A stretch of 6,483 bases of DNA from the NCBI GenBank assembly GCA_017540285.1, contig JAFYBI010000112.1, forward strand, positions 1 to 6,483. Reading direction: 5' to 3'. The stretch is from Clostridia bacterium. Its GTDB lineage: Bacteria; Bacillota; Clostridia; Oscillospirales; CAG-272. Positions 5,862-6,483 of the stretch are shown one piece after another (position 1 is the first letter of the stretch; each line of letters starts with the position of its first letter). Both the position numbers and the translations under genes were made by a program. Under the pieces are notes generated by a model. The model searched no databases and was not told the DNA's origin. It saw only the letters and a program-made list of their open reading frames with translations.

Positions 5862-6483
5862 TTACGTGCTCAGCCCTTCAGGCGCGACGTACTTCTCGCC
5901 GGTGTTCGCGCGGAACTGCAGACTGTACAGCTCGGCATAGAGACCGCCCTGCTCGATCAGCCTGTCATGCGTTCCCTGCTCCACGATCCTGCCGCCGGAG
6001 ATCACCGCGATCTCGTCGGCGTTCTTGATCGTCGAAAGCCGGTGCGCTACCACCAGAGTCGTCCGCCCCCGGCACAGCTCGTCGAGGGACTGCTGGATGA
6101 GGATCTCCGTCGTGTTGTCGAGGGCCGACGTCGCCTCGTCGAGGATCAGGATCGGCGGATTCTTCAGAAAGACCCGCGCGATGGCCAGACGCTGCTTCTG
6201 CCCGCCGGACAGCCGCACGCCGCGCTCGCCGATCTCCGACGCGTAGCCGTGCTCGAGCGACATGATGTAGTCGTGGATGTTCGCGCGCTTCGCCGCCTCG
6301 ATCACCTCCTCGTCCGTCGCGTCGAGGCGTCCGTAGAGGATGTTCTCCCTGATCGACGCGTTGAAGAGGTAGATGTCCTGCTGGACAATGCCGATGTTGC
6401 GGCGCAGGGATTCCATCGTGACGTCGTGGATCTCCCGCCCGTCGATGAGGATCTCGCCCTTGACGAAGTCGTAGAAATGCGGG
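5862..6483 (-). CDS. ABC exporter, C-terminal part of the ATPase domain (5' end outside the window)
   Basis: About 206 residues of an ATP-binding domain from a membrane ABC transporter, probably the fused permease-ATPase (MsbA/LmrA-like) exporter type. The frame stays open to base 6483, and the residues before the first ATG (6416) fit the family (HFYDF..GEILIDG), so that ATG is internal. Visible in order are the Q-loop IVQQD (Q at about fragment residue 35), the NILYGR segment, the signature LSGGQKQR (LSGGQ at 6198-6212), Walker B ILILDEATSALD (6126-6152 covers most of it) and the H-loop VVAHRLST (His codon at 6042-6044). Walker A and the membrane helices lie beyond the edge. The tail after the ATPase fold is short. 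Substrate cannot be told from this part; ATPases of this class handle lipids, drugs or peptides and often come as adjacent heterodimer pairs. It converges on ackA and seems functionally unrelated to it. Confidence 0.93.
   Translation of the reverse strand, partial: PHFYDFVKGEILIDGREIHDVTMESLRRNIGIVQQDIYLFNASIRENILYGRLDATDEEVIEAAKRANIHDYIMSLEHGYASEIGERGVRLSGGQKQRLAIARVFLKNPPILILDEATSALDNTTEILIQQSLDELCRGRTTLVVAHRLSTIKNADEIAVISGGRIVEQGTHDRLIEQGGLYAELYSLQFRANTGEKYVAPEGLST

Overview
The window is 6.5 kb of GC-rich DNA that looks like ordinary chromosome of a bacterium, probably a GC-rich member of the Clostridia (Bacillota). This placement is an inference. It rests on a methionyl-tRNA synthetase with a C-terminal tRNA-binding domain followed by tatD, a TatD-associated radical SAM gene, a TmcAL (YlbM-type) tRNA acetyltransferase gene next to acetate kinase, strong GGAGG-type ribosome binding sites and sigma-A-like promoters. 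There is no rRNA, tRNA, CRISPR array, phage gene or transposase gene in the window.

Layout: (1) 1-2980, plus strand: the 3' three-quarters of metG, then tatD (start codon overlapping the metG stop), then after 80 bases a small radical SAM gene. These three probably form one operon. (2) 2981-3332, a gene-free stretch between convergent genes. It holds an AT-richer segment (3001-3272, about 51% GC by hand count) with near-matching inverted ends and a run of hairpins, followed by a bidirectional-type terminator. (3) 3333-4466, minus strand: tmcAL. (4) 4467-4585: a compact divergent promoter region in which the -10 boxes of tmcAL and ackA overlap in a perfect 10-bp palindrome. (5) 4586-5800, plus strand: ackA, closed by a second bidirectional-type terminator. 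(6) 5862-6483, minus strand: the C-terminal end of an exporter-type ABC ATPase that runs off the window.

Functional themes: metG charges tRNA-Met, and tmcAL modifies the wobble base of elongator tRNA-Met using acetate and ATP. Acetate is the substrate or product of ackA, which is transcribed divergently from tmcAL. TatD and its radical SAM partner recur together in other genomes, but the job of the pair is not known. The parts most worth a second look are the structured element at 3001-3272, the overlapping divergent promoters at 4496-4551, and the uncharacterised radical SAM gene. I do not see a clear new defence or mobile system here.
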